Shown here: positions 43,912 through 56,360 of the stretch, in pieces
Layout of the letters: every line of letters starts with the position of its first letter
How positions within the stretch are numbered: position 1 is the first letter of the stretch
Source: an uncultured Paraburkholderia sp.
Lineage (GTDB): Bacteria; Pseudomonadota; Gammaproteobacteria; Burkholderiales; Burkholderiaceae
Direction: 5' to 3'
DNA length: 64,000 nt
NCBI GenBank assembly: GCA_940746715.1
Contig: CALNWN010000003.1
Coordinates: 62,001 to 126,000 of the forward strand
Translations under genes and position numbers: made by a program
The notes under the pieces: model-generated
What the model saw: only the letters and a program-made list of their open reading frames with translations
Told to the model about the DNA's origin: nothing
Database searches by the model: none

Positions 43912-44876
43912 ATGTCCAAAGTAGCCCTGTTCGGCGCCGCAGGCGTCATCGGTCAAAGCATCGCCGCCGCCCTCAGCAGCGAGGGGCGTCCCTATCGCGT
44001 GGTCGGCAGGAGCGAACCGGGCCTGCGCAAGGCATTCGGCGCCGACCCGCTCGCCGAGATCGTCACCTGGAATCCGAACTCGCCCGCCTCTGTGCAGGCC
44101 GCAGCCAAAGACGTCGAGACGCTGCTATATATGGTCGGCGTGAACTACTGGCAGTTCGAACTGCATCCCGAACTGATGCGAAGGACGATTGATGGCGCAG
44201 TCGCCGCGGGGGTGAAGAACATCATCCTGATCGGCACCGTGTACCCGTACGGCATGGCAAAAGCCAATCCGGTGCGCGAGGACCACCCCCGTGAGCCGCA
44301 CACGTTCAAAGGCCGCATGCGCAAGGCGCAGAGGACCTGCTGATGCAAGCGCATAACGACGGCCGCATCAACGCAACCGTCCTTTGCCTGCCGGACTTCT
44401 ACGGCCCAGGCGTGGAAGCGAGCCTGCTGCACCGCGCGGCGCTGGCTGCGGTGAACGGCGGCACCGCAGACATGGTCGGGCCGATCGACTGCCCACACGA
44501 GTTTGTCTTCGTGCCGGACGTGGGACCGGTCGTAGTCCGGCTGCTCGTTACGCCCGCTGCTTTCGGGAAGATCTGGAATCTCGCCGGCGCGGGTGTCACG
44601 ACGCAGCGCGAGCTGGTGTCGGAGATGGAGCGGCAGACGGGCACGAAGCTCAAGTTGCGCGTGGCGGCCAAGACGATGCTGCGCCTGATCGGTCTGTTCA
44701 ACCCATTCATGCGAGAGATGGTCGAGATGAACTATCTGATGACCGACCCGCTGTTCATGGATGATTCGGCGCTGCAGCAACTGATCGGGCCGATTCGTAA
44801 AACGCCCTATGTCGAAGGCATCCGGCAGACGCTCGCCGCTGCGGCGAACACCCGTGCCCCGGCCACCGCAGCATGA
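43912..44876 (+). pseudogene. NAD-dependent epimerase/dehydratase family, single frameshift
   Basis: 'MSKVALFGAAGVIGQSIAAALSSEGRPYRVVGRS' then frame change near 44330 to 'MQAHNDGRINATVLCLPDFYGPGV'. Confidence 0.85.
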
Positions 44877-45333
44877 GGAACCGTCATGAGCAGTTTCCTT
44901 TCCAGTGCAGCCTCGTGCCTCATTGCCGTGCGTCTGTTGGGACGGCCTTTGCAGTAGTCTCTGTTACCGCCGTGGTCACAGCACAACAGACCTACTCAGC
45001 GACTAAGGCAAGCATCGATCAGGCGGATCCGGTGGTGTCGCGCCATCACATCGACGCGCCGCTCTCACCGCACATTGTCGTCAATCTGGGCCGCGCCGTC
45101 CCATGACCGCTCGTGGCCGGGCTGAGTGCGACAGTGTCCGGCTCGGTTCGACCCTAAGCTGCCATCGCGCGTTTCCGGAACCAGCCATTCCCTCCACGCA
45201 CGCGGACGTGCTCGGCGCTTGGGGGCAACCCCGATTTCCAGGTAAGTCATCGTGCGAGTGTTTTCACAACCTTGCGCAGCTGACTGCGGTCGCGTTGCAT
45301 CCTCAGTCGCAGCGGTAGCCGAGTGGACCGGCG

Positions 45334-46067
45334 TCAATGAGAGGACCTTGGCCGAAAATCGTGGACCTCGATCGCAACGAGAGTCGGAGCTGGCAATGGA
45401 GCGTTGCCAACCGGCAACGGCTTCACGGTCCTGCGGGTCGGCACCAGAAATCCCTCGAACTCGCGGAAATCCTCGCAGATGTGAGCGGCCCGCGCCCAGC
45501 GTCCGACAACCATGGCGGTGTAATCGAGCCTGCAAAGCCTATGCTGCCTATCGAAATAGAAATCCTGGACCCGGCTGTGCGTTGGAACGTCGTTGGGAAA
45601 GGTCGCCCGGATTCCGAAGTCGCCAGTGGCGGAAGTTCTTTGAACGTAAAGCCGCCGCGCAAGAACAAGAAAGGCGCTGTCAGATAGTTCCAGAACGCGT
45701 AGGCGCCGAAATAGACAAAGTCGACGTCGTCCCAATAGACTTGCCGTCGCCAGCCACGAAATGCTGTTCGCGGCCCTTCGCGGCGCGCCAGAACCGCCCC
45801 GTCTCGGCCGACGATTTGAACAAGTTCTTCTCCTTGAAGTTCGCTCGTCTCGCCAACATGCGGAAAATCGCTGAAAGCGAATCGAGGCTCATGTGCCGAC
45901 GCTCGGACCTGCACTTGTCGCAGCACTGGCCGTCGCTTCGCGGTGAATAGAAAACCGTGGGCGGAAACCGTCGCCTCGATTTGCGCCAGTTCGGCCCACC
46001 GCGCTGCTCCGCCGTGTGCCTCAATCGCCGCCCGGATCGAATCCGGCAATGCATTGCCATGGTTCAT
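45334..46067 (-). pseudogene. Conserved hypothetical protein, one frameshift
   Basis: ORF 45423..46067 N-terminal part joins '...FPNDVPTHSRVQDFYFDRQHRLCRLDYTAMVVG...' of ORF 45334..45735. Confidence 0.55.
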
Positions 46068-46455
46068 GTCGTTTCCTCGCCGCCATCGCGCTGCCTACGC
46101 ACCTGCCAACAAGGGCGCACCGCGGAGTTGCATCATCACATGCAAGCCACCCTTAGCGCGACCGATTCTATCCCCCCGCCCAAATCGGTGGCCGCCAGCA
46201 CGTTGAAGACTAGGCCTTCGTAAACACAGCGATCAAAGAGATTACTAAGAGGCGTTAACAGAATGACTTTTGCAGATGTCGCCAGCATATGATGCAGCAA
46301 GCGATTTTCAGGCACCGCCACGGGCTGATCGGTGAGGCGGCGTCCGAGGCCGCCACTACGGCGCACCCACTGCTCTTCCGGTTCTTCCTACGGGCTGCGC
46401 AAGATAATATGTATGAAAAATACATTTTTACAGACGTTCAAAATGGGAGTTGGGT

Positions 46456-48076
46456 ATGCCGAACACACGGCAGGCGGTCGGTGCGATCCAGAACTGGTGG
46501 GACAAGTGGGTTGCATCCGTCTCTGACTATTCTATCCATGCGCTGTCGGGGGAAGGCCGGATCCTGACGTGGAATGCCGGCGGCACGGCTGCCTATGGAT
46601 ACGAGCCGGACGAGATCATCGGTCAGATGGCCGAAATCCTTTACACGGAGGACGATCGACAGAAAGGCACACCGTGGGCGGCACTTGAAGCCGCTCGAAA
46701 GGCAGGCCGCCACAGCACCGAGGGGTGGCAAACCCTCAAGGACGGCACGACGTTCTGGGGCAGCGAACTGATCACCGCGGTGCATGCGGACGGCGGGGAA
46801 GTCGTCGGGTTTGTCAGCATCGTGCGCGACATTTCGGACAACAGGGCTGCCCATGGCGCGGTGGTGGAAAGCGAGCGGCGCTTCCGCATGCTGGTCGACG
46901 GCGTCACTGACTATGCAATTTTCATGCTATCGCCGGAAGGCGTGGTCACCAACTGGAACTCCGGCGCGCGGCACATCAAGGGGTATGTCGCCGAAGAAAT
47001 CGTCGGCTCCCATTTCTCGCGCTTTTTCACGCCGGACGATGTCGCGGCCCGAGAGCCACAGCGTGAACTGACGGCTGCGGCAAGAGACGGGCGCTACGAA
47101 ACCGAAGGATGGCGGGTGAGGAAAGATGGCACCCCTTTTTGGGCGCACGTGGTGATCGATGCGATCCGCGACGAGAACGGAGCGCTCGCCGGATTTGCAA
47201 AGATCACCCGTGACGTAACCACCCGGATGGAAGCGGACCGGATTCTGGAGGAGACCAGGAAGGCCCTGTTCCAGTCGCAGAAGATGGAGGCCGTCGGCAA
47301 GCTGACAGGCGGCGTCGCGCACGACTTCAACAACGTGTTGCAGGTATTGCGCGGTAACCTGGAATTGCTCGAGAGCCGTCATGGTCGCGACGTTTGGACC
47401 CGCGAGCGGCTAGACAGGGCTGCCGATGCGGTGGATCGCGGGGCGAAACTGGCGTCCCAACTGCTCGCCTTTGCGCGTCGCCAACCACTGCAACCGGTTG
47501 TGATCAATCCGGCGCCCGCGCTACGGCGCATGGACGATCTCCTGCGGCGCGCAATTGGAGAGGACATCGAGGTCGAGACGATCGTCGCTGGCGGCCTGTG
47601 GAACACGCTCGTGGACATTCATCAGCTGGAGAATGTCATCCTCAATCTGGCAATCAACGCTCGCGATGCGATGCCCGACGGCGGAAAACTGACTATCGAA
47701 CTGGCTAACGCGATGCTCGACGATCACTACGCTGCCGGGTTGCCCGACGTGCCGGCAGGACAGTACGTGATGCTTGCCGTGACCGACACTGGCACTGGCA
47801 TGCCGCCCGATGTGCTTGAGCGGGCCTTCGACCCATTCTTTACGACGAAACCGGAAGGCGCGGGAACGGGTCTCGGTCTAAGCATGGCCTATGGTTTCAT
47901 CAAGCAGAGCGGCGGTCATATCCGCATCTACGGCGAGATCGGGCATGGTACGACCGTCAAGATCTATCTGCCGCGCTCGACCGAAACGGCTATCGAGCCT
48001 CCTCCGAGACCGACCGTCCGGTTGCTGGGCGGCAAGGAGACCATCCTCGTCGTGGAAGACGATCTGAAAGTGCAGT
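46456..48076 (+). pseudogene. PAS-PAS-histidine kinase, receiver domain truncated
   Basis: Two PAS blocks ('GRILTWNAGGTAAYGYEPDEIIGQ', 'GVVTNWNSGARHIKGYVAEEIVG'), 'GGVAHDFNNVLQVLRGNLELL', 'GTGLGLSMAYGFIKQSGG'; receiver starts 'KETILVVEDDLKVQ' and is cut at ~48076. Confidence 0.85.
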
Positions 48077-49478
48077 CTACCACCGTTGTCGATACGCTGT
48101 CGACGCCGCCGCCACTTCCTGCATCACGTTGCGCACTTTTTCGATCGACTGAACGATCTCCATCATCGTGCGGCCTGCCTGATCGATGAGCCGCGATCCT
48201 TCAGTCACGCCCGTCACGGCTTCGTCGATCAGCGCCTTGATTTCCTTTGCCGCCCTGGCGGAGCACTGCGCGAGCGTGCGCACCTCAGCGGCAACCACAG
48301 CGAAGCCGCGACCCTGCTCGCCCGCGCGGGCCGCTTCGACGGCGGCATTCAACGCCAGTATGTTCATCTGAAATGCGATCCCTTCGATCGTGCCGATGAT
48401 GGACGCGATCTTTGTCGACTGGTCCGATATGCCGGCCATGGTTCGCACGGCGCGATCCATCACGGCGCCACCCGTCTTCGCGATGTCGGATGCGTTGCTG
48501 GCGTATTCGGTCGCGAATCAGACACGCTCGTTATTTTGGGCGACGGTCGCTGTCAGTTCTTCCATGCTTGCCGCCGTTTGTTCCAGCGCGGCCGCCTGCG
48601 CCTCGGTGCGCCGTGACAGATCGGAGTTCCCCGATGCGATTTCGCTGGTGGCGCTTGCCATCGACTCGCTGCTCAAGAGCACCGTGGTGACCGTCGATTT
48701 CAGGCCCTCCTGCATCGATGAAAGACCTTGCATGAGCGCACTCATTTCGTGGTGGCCTTCCACTTGCACCTTGTTCGAGAGGTCTCCGCTGGACATCGCC
48801 GAACAGATCTCCAGCGCGCTGCTCAACGGACGGCCAATCGCGCGGTGCAGCCCGATCGCGCACACCAGCGACAGAAGGATGGCGACACAGAGTGCCCCGA
48901 CCGACGCACCGCTAACCGTGCTGAGCGTCGACTGGAAGTCTTCATAGCTCGATTCGCCGCTCATCATCAGGTAGTCGTTGAGCGCGTCGGTGCTTTTGGT
49001 GAACGCCAGCGCCAGCGGTGGCATCACGTCCATCGTGATCCGGTTGGCTGCGACCGCATCGCCCGTTTCGAGCGATTGCAGCGTGGGTTCGATTGCCCTT
49101 TTGACCAACATGTCGAATGTCAGCGAGACGGCGTCTGCAAGCTTTTGCTGTTCAGCCGACTTCGGAAGGGCGAGATAGCGTTCGTAGGCCTTCTTCGACG
49201 TTGCCAGATAGGCCCGCGTTTTTTGTAGAAGCACCTTGACGTCCGGGGATTCGGGATGCAGAAGCACCCGGTCCATCGAAACGCGCGCGATCGCAAGGTT
49301 GTATTTGGTATCGCCGAGCGCGACGGCGGACGACAACTGCACCGCATAGATTTCGTGCAGCGCCGACTTCCCCCTCTCGCGTTCCCCACTGACCGAACGC
49401 GGCAACCACCAACATCAGGGCGAGAGCAAGCCGAAGGCGAGCGAGATCCGCGCCCTGATCGATACTTTCGAAAACATG
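48077..49478 (-). pseudogene. Methyl-accepting chemotaxis protein, two frameshifts, C-terminus truncated
   Basis: '[51 protein letters not shown]' (MCP signalling tip) and 4HB-like periplasmic region; frame changes near 48515 and 49400. Confidence 0.9.
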
Positions 49479-49524
49479 TGCAGATGTCCGCTGGATGATG
49501 TGAACCCCGAAGGGTAGTGAGCCG

Positions 49525-49542
49525 AATATGTCCGTACATATT
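49525..49542. promoter_or_regulatory. Operator-like near-palindrome AATATGTCCGTACATATT
   Basis: Same AATATGT...ACATATT architecture as the sites upstream of gntR. Confidence 0.45.
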
Positions 49543-49584
49543 GGATATCGGTCACATCATCGAAATGCGAATAGGGGTAAGCGC

Positions 49585-50316
49585 TCACACCCCAGAACGT
49601 TTCAGCCTCATCGACACGGTGAACCGCTCGGCGGGATGAACGCTCACCGACACTTCGAAAGCCTCGCCCGTCGAATCGAGATAGCGCCGCACGATCTCCA
49701 GCGCCGCCGAACTGACAGGCATCTGAAGTCGCCCTGCCATCTCTTTCGTGACATTCACGGCCTGGACGTTCTGCTGGATTTCATCGACACAGCGGCCGTA
49801 TCGCGCCTCGATCAGCGAACTGATCAGCGTGGCGGGCGCTCTCTTCGCTTCCTCGGCGATCTCTCTGTAAGTGGGGTCGATGTAGACGTCCGTCCAGCCA
49901 ACGGGCGGACGCGAGCTGCCGCGTTCGATACGCAGGCTCGATACGCGCAGCCAGTGCGACCCTTCCTCGCATTGCGGAACCTTGGCGAGCTTGCCCGCAA
50001 CGGTGACCTCTTCCACCGACTGAATGACCCGCAGATGTTCCGAGCCGAACTGCACCAGATCCTCGACCGAACCCAGCGAAGGTCGGAAGTCGTTTTTCGG
50101 CTGCGCCGATTCGACGCGTGTTCCAGCGTTCTTGCGCCGCGACACGAATCCGAGTTGCTGAAGTTGGTTCAGCGCCGCGCGGATCGTGTGCCCACTGGTG
50201 TTGTACTGGTCGCGCAACTCGAGTTCGGTGGGCAGATAGGAGCCAACCGGAAAGCGCCCGCTGGCGATGCCCTCGGTCAGGTCGCGGGCGATCTCGGCGT
50301 AATGGGGTCTGTTCAT
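49585..50316 (-). CDS. GntR-family (HutC/UTRA) transcriptional regulator
   Basis: 'YAEIARDLTEGIASGRFPVGSYLPTELELRDQYNTSGHTIRAALNQLQQLGFVSRRKNAGTRV' wHTH plus UTRA-type C-terminus. Confidence 0.93.
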   Translation of the reverse strand: MNRPHYAEIARDLTEGIASGRFPVGSYLPTELELRDQYNTSGHTIRAALNQLQQLGFVSRRKNAGTRVESAQPKNDFRPSLGSVEDLVQFGSEHLRVIQSVEEVTVAGKLAKVPQCEEGSHWLRVSSLRIERGSSRPPVGWTDVYIDPTYREIAEEAKRAPATLISSLIEARYGRCVDEIQQNVQAVNVTKEMAGRLQMPVSSAALEIVRRYLDSTGEAFEVSVSVHPAERFTVSMRLKRSGV

Positions 50317-50378
50317 GCTGTACGAAGAAGGGCGACACGGGATCGATATTCATCCAGGGTAAATCATAACTTGAACGG

Positions 50379-50417
50379 TATGTTCGAACATATTATCTTT
50401 AATATGTTCGGATATAT
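50379..50417. promoter_or_regulatory. GntR operator candidates: perfect palindrome TATGTTCGAACATA (50379-50392) and half-related AATATGTTCGGATATATT
   Basis: Palindromes between gntR-like gene and divergent lyase-like gene. Confidence 0.55.
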
Positions 50418-50490
50418 TAGCCGAGTGCCTCAGTTGCGATCCGCCAGTCCGATCACCGCACAACCCTGTTTGCTTGACTCAAGGCCTCGT

Positions 50491-50920
50491 CATGACTACC
50501 CGCACCGCCCCGCTTCCAGCACCGTCTTCGATTCGATCCTGTTTCGCGACGCCTTCGGCACCGCCAAGATGCGCGCCCTGTTTCCGATCACGCGCTGGTG
50601 CAGCGCTATATCGATGTCCGAGGTCGCGCTCGCAAAGGCGGAAGCCCGCGTCGGCGTGATTCCGGCCGATGCCGCCGAGGTGATCGCGCGCGAGTCGCAG
50701 ATCGAACGCATCGACTTCGACCACATGCGTGAGGAGACGGACATCGTCGGCTATCCGATTCTTCCGCTCGTGCACCAGGCTGGTCGGCATGTGCGGCGAC
50801 GCTGGTCGCTATGTGCACTGGGGCGCCACCACGCAGGACATCATGGATACCGCCGTCGCGCTGCAGGTTCGCGACGCGCTCGACTCGATCGATGCCGATA
50901 TCCGCGAATTGCGCGGCTAG
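50491..50920 (+). pseudogene. Fumarase/adenylosuccinate lyase-superfamily (carboxymuconate cycloisomerase-like) N-terminal fragment
   Basis: 'VFDSILFRDAFGTAKMRALFPITRW...[23 protein letters not shown]' and, frameshifted, '[34 protein letters not shown]'; ends after ~145 aa. Confidence 0.75.
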
Positions 50921-51115
50921 CGCGAATGATTCAGCCGGACGACGGCAGCCGATAGCCAATACCAAATGGGTCAAACGGCGAAACATGTCGAGTTTCAGCC
51001 ACATGCCCCTGTCTAACGAGCGTCGCTCCATGGCCGGCCGCTGACGGGAAAAATTCCACTTTGCGCAGACCGGTGAAAGACTGGTCCGCATCGTGCAAAC
51101 GTTACCCCGAATGCC

Positions 51116-51946
51116 TTACTGTCCAACTTTCCGCTGCGCCATATACGCAAGATAAGCGACGATCAGATCGATTTCTCGATCGCTCAGCTGGTCCTGCGGG
51201 AAAGCGGGCATGGTCCTGCCGGGCCAGTCTCGAACCGATGCCGGATTGCGAATGTAGCGGCTCAAGGCCGCGGGCTGGAAGTACTCGACTGGATTCATTG
51301 GCAGGTCGGGGCCGGTGTCCGCGCTGCCCGCGTGGTTGAGCCGATGACAGGCGAGACACTGAGTGATGAACAGGCTTTGGCCCGCGCGGATCGGATCGGT
51401 TGCCGGCAGTGCCGGATCGACGGCGAGCACCGGCCAGCGAGCGGATGGGGACGGTTGCGTAGCAAGTTGCGCGATCTGGTAAGGCCATTGCTCGCTGCGG
51501 ACAGATGCCGCTCCCCTGCCGACCCAGACCAGGTAGAACGGGCCCGGGCTGACCGGCTTGCCGGGCAACTTCGGCCATGGCTGCGCCGGGTCCTCCACCG
51601 CGAGCCATGCGACGGCGATCGCGGGATCACGGTTGCGCACGAGGTCCATCGGCAGTTGCGCGGCAAAGCCGTCGGTCGCACGTGCCTCGAGCACGCTGTC
51701 CGCAGGTAACGCCGTAGCGTCGAGCAGGTCGGCCAGTGGCACTGCACGGTAGGTCGCTGACGTACCGTAGGCGACATCTTGCGGAACGTGAATCTCGGCA
51801 GCATCCGGACGCGCCAGCAACTCCGCCTGGCTAAACGACTGGGTCTTACCGCCAATCGTGAGTTTGATCAAGGACTGCGCGGCAGCACAATCCCCGATCG
51901 CGCCAAGCGTCAGCAGCAAAACCGCAAACAACACGCGTTTCGACAT
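51116..51946 (-). CDS. c-type cytochrome domain protein
   Basis: Signal peptide 'MSKRVLFAVLLLTLGAIGDCAAA'; haem motif 'CLACH' followed by '...RNPASVRDWPGRTMPAFPQDQLSDREIDLIVAYLAYMA'. Confidence 0.85.
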   Translation of the reverse strand: MSKRVLFAVLLLTLGAIGDCAAAQSLIKLTIGGKTQSFSQAELLARPDAAEIHVPQDVAYGTSATYRAVPLADLLDATALPADSVLEARATDGFAAQLPMDLVRNRDPAIAVAWLAVEDPAQPWPKLPGKPVSPGPFYLVWVGRGAASVRSEQWPYQIAQLATQPSPSARWPVLAVDPALPATDPIRAGQSLFITQCLACHRLNHAGSADTGPDLPMNPVEYFQPAALSRYIRNPASVRDWPGRTMPAFPQDQLSDREIDLIVAYLAYMAQRKVGQ

Positions 51947-52751
51947 TTGTCCTCCGTGCATTGTTGTTGCCGGCGATGTCGGCGGCAAAATCGCCGAACC
52001 CACGGGGATAGACAGGCCGCCAATTCATCCCGCACCGGTGAGCGGATTATGTCAGCGGTGGTGAATCCTCGGTAGCGCGCGTGCTGTCTGCGCGAACCGA
52101 TCAGCGCATGAAGCCGTGAGGTGCGAATCCCGCCTCGCTTGACATCATTGCAGCTGCAATCGCTTCTCGTTCGCGGGCCGCACCCGACCCTGAACGGATC
52201 TACGATTTTGCCGAAAGCGGACCTTGGCCAAAGCAGTCACTCTAGTTCGGCCATAACGCGATCCGCAACGCATGTTCTGCAAAAAATAGAGCAAGATCGT
52301 CGGTCGTCTGAGCGGAAACTACGGTTTTTTAATGTGGCCGCATGCGAGCTCCGCTTCCGTACTAATCAGCGATTTCGGGGGATCGGATTTGCTGTGCGCC
52401 TAGTTGCAGTCTCTATTTGGCGTGATTGAACTAAAATCCCATCTTGCCTCCGCCTGTGAACATAGTCGATGTTGAACAGTACAAATGCCCGCGGAATCGT
52501 TATGCGAGTCTGGCCACTGTCCTCAAAGCTTGGCCCTCGGGTTTCCACTGATGTGATGCGAGCCGCGCCATTGCGCATGAAACACGGCGGCCTGGAGGCC
52601 ACGGCTGCTGCGTCAGATGCCAACGGTTTTCAACCGTAAATCTTTGTATTCTAAAGATATTCTCGTCTCAAGCGGTGCGCTCGGCTCGAAGTCTGGCCTG
52701 GCCGAACGAGGTTGAGAGTTAGACGAACTTCGCCGCTCCTGCTCCCCGCTT

Positions 52752-52780
52752 CTTGAATTTGTCACCACCCGTCCATATAA
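52752..52780 (+). promoter_or_regulatory. Sigma32-like promoter for groESL
   Basis: CTTGAA, 14-nt spacer, then TCCATATAA; directly before CIRCE. Confidence 0.6.
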
Positions 52781-52807
52781 TTAGCACTCACTGCACGAGA
52801 GTGCTAA
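52781..52807. promoter_or_regulatory. CIRCE element (HrcA operator)
   Basis: TTAGCACTC-N9-GAGTGCTAA, exact match to consensus. Confidence 0.97.
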
Positions 52808-52879
52808 CAACTTCGCCGGCTGGCTCGGCCAGCCGGGTTTTCCAAGCGTTCTTCAGTCTCAATCAAGAGAGGAGTATGT

Positions 52880-53170
52880 ATGAACCTTCGTCCTTTGCAT
52901 GATCGCGTGATCGTCAAGCGTCTGGATCAAGAAACCAAGACCGCGTCGGGCATCGTGATCCCCGAAGCCGCAGCAGAAAAGCCGGATCAGGGCGAAATCC
53001 TGGCAGTCGGCCCGGGCAAGCGTGACGACAAGGGCGCAGCAATTGCCCTCGACGTGAAGGTCGGCGACCGCGTTCTGTTCGGCAAGTACGCAGGCCAGAC
53101 CGTCAAGGTCGACGGCAACGAACTGCTCGTCATGCGCGAAGAAGACATCATGGCCGTGGTGAACAAGTAA
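52880..53170 (+). CDS. groES: Co-chaperonin GroES
   Basis: '[47 protein letters not shown]'. Confidence 0.99.
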   Translation: MNLRPLHDRVIVKRLDQETKTASGIVIPEAAAEKPDQGEILAVGPGKRDDKGAAIALDVKVGDRVLFGKYAGQTVKVDGNELLVMREEDIMAVVNK

Positions 53171-53221
53171 GCGCAAAGCCGCTACTTGCCCAGGTTATAT
53201 CCAAAGAATTCAAGGAGTTAG

Positions 53222-54868
<1,647 letters not shown>

Positions 54869-54950
54869 TTTCGTGTCCGCTTCCCGGTTGGGTCTCTTCA
54901 AGGAGGTTCAGTCGGGAGTTGATGGAGGAGCGCACCGCGAGGTGCGCTTC

Positions 54951-54988
54951 GCCAAAGAAAAACCCGCCTGAGCGGGTTTTTCTTTGGC
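54951..54988. terminator. Rho-independent (bidirectional) terminator after groEL
   Basis: Perfect 17-bp stem GCCAAAGAAAAACCCGC / GCGGGTTTTTCTTTGGC with loop CTGA. Confidence 0.93.
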
Positions 54989-55100
54989 TACGTGTACGTG
55001 CTTTGTTGGACTCAGTCGCCGTTGATCAGTAACCCAGCCTTCGACCTGCCGAGCTCAACCGACCGGCGGAGGATCGGAGGCGCGATCCCTAGCACTATCA

Positions 55101-55226
55101 TCAGCGCAAGACGCGAGAATGCCGACGTTCGCGATCCGCCTTTCGCCCGAGGTTGCTCATGTGTATGCCATACGCACAAATCGCAACCGTAATGGCCAGC
55201 GCAATAACACCGAAGCTCATAGTCAT
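55101..55226 (-). CDS. Putative 41-aa single-pass membrane micro-protein
   Basis: Reverse-complement ORF MTMSFGVIALAITVAICAYGIHMSNLGRKADRERRHSRVLR; GGAGA just upstream of the start. Confidence 0.45.
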   Translation of the reverse strand: MTMSFGVIALAITVAICAYGIHMSNLGRKADRERRHSRVLR

Positions 55227-55730
55227 TCTCCGTTTATATGGAATCTATGATCGGTAGCCCATCCTTATTGGATCAGGGCCCTTAGAATCGTAGGTGCTAG
55301 TTTTCCCCACACGGCTCGAGGGTACTAGAAATTTCGTCTACGACCAAGTCGGTTTCTCTACGGCAGCTTGTATACGATGCGCCTGCTGATGGCAATGCGA
55401 TAAGCAAGGCCCGATTAGGGAGCCAGTCTGACCCACCACACATCCGATAGTTCTCTGTATTTCCCTCACGTGGGATCGAACAGGTTGTAACTCCGATGTC
55501 CGAGTAGATGCGGAAATAATACGCGCAGGAAGACTAAGCCTTCTTCAATGAGACATCGAGTCACTGGAACTGATTTTTGTGGTTCCACTGACGCAGCGCA
55601 CTGCATTCGCCGTCGGGAAGTAATGCGGGAATCCCAAAAGACCTGACCGCCGCCAGGATCGCACCGGACTTAGTCCGCAAGCGCCGCCTCGTCGGTGAGC
55701 AGCGTTGTTTCGTCCGGGTGGCCCGTTCGC

Positions 55731-56342
55731 TTATGCCGTAGGTGGGAGACAGTGCTCGCCCAAGTACCCGAGAATCCCGGCCACGCTTTCGCTCGGCGTC
55801 AAAGTAGCGGTATCGATAAGGAGTTCCGGATCCAAGGGCGCTTCATATGGCGCTGAAATGCCGGTGAACCCGGGAATTTCGCCGGCCAGCGCCTTCGCAT
55901 AGAGACCTTTCGGGTCGCGGCTTGTGCAGGTGGCGACGGGTGCCGACAGGTACGTCTCGATGAAATTGCCCGCGCCGATGATGTCGCGCGCCATGGCCCG
56001 GTCCGCGCGCATCGGCGAAATGAGGGCCGCGATGACGATGAGGCCGGCGTCATTCATCAACTGCGCGACGTGCGCCACGCGGCGGATGTTTTCGTGGCGG
56101 TCATCCGGGTCGAAGCCGAGGTCGCTGCCGAGGCCGTGGCGAACATAGTCGCCGTCGAGCACATAGCACGCGTGGCCTTGCGCGACCAGTTGCCGTTCCA
56201 GTTCGAACGCGATGGTCGACTTGCCCGCTCCCGAGAGGCCGGTGAGCCAGATCGTGACTGGCTTCTGGCGGAGAATCCGCATTCTGTCCGCGAGCTTGAT
56301 GGTGCCGTGGAAGCGTTGTACCGGGCCGCAGGGTTGCTCCAT
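55731..56342 (-). CDS. cysC: Adenylylsulfate (APS) kinase
   Basis: 'TIWLTGLSGAGKSTIAFELERQLVAQGHACYVLDGDYVRHGLGSDLGFDPDDRHENIRRVAHVAQLMNDAGLIVIAALISPMRADRAMAR'. Confidence 0.96.
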   Translation of the reverse strand: MEQPCGPVQRFHGTIKLADRMRILRQKPVTIWLTGLSGAGKSTIAFELERQLVAQGHACYVLDGDYVRHGLGSDLGFDPDDRHENIRRVAHVAQLMNDAGLIVIAALISPMRADRAMARDIIGAGNFIETYLSAPVATCTSRDPKGLYAKALAGEIPGFTGISAPYEAPLDPELLIDTATLTPSESVAGILGYLGEHCLPPTA

Positions 56343-56360
56343 TCTCGTATTCCTGAAAGC

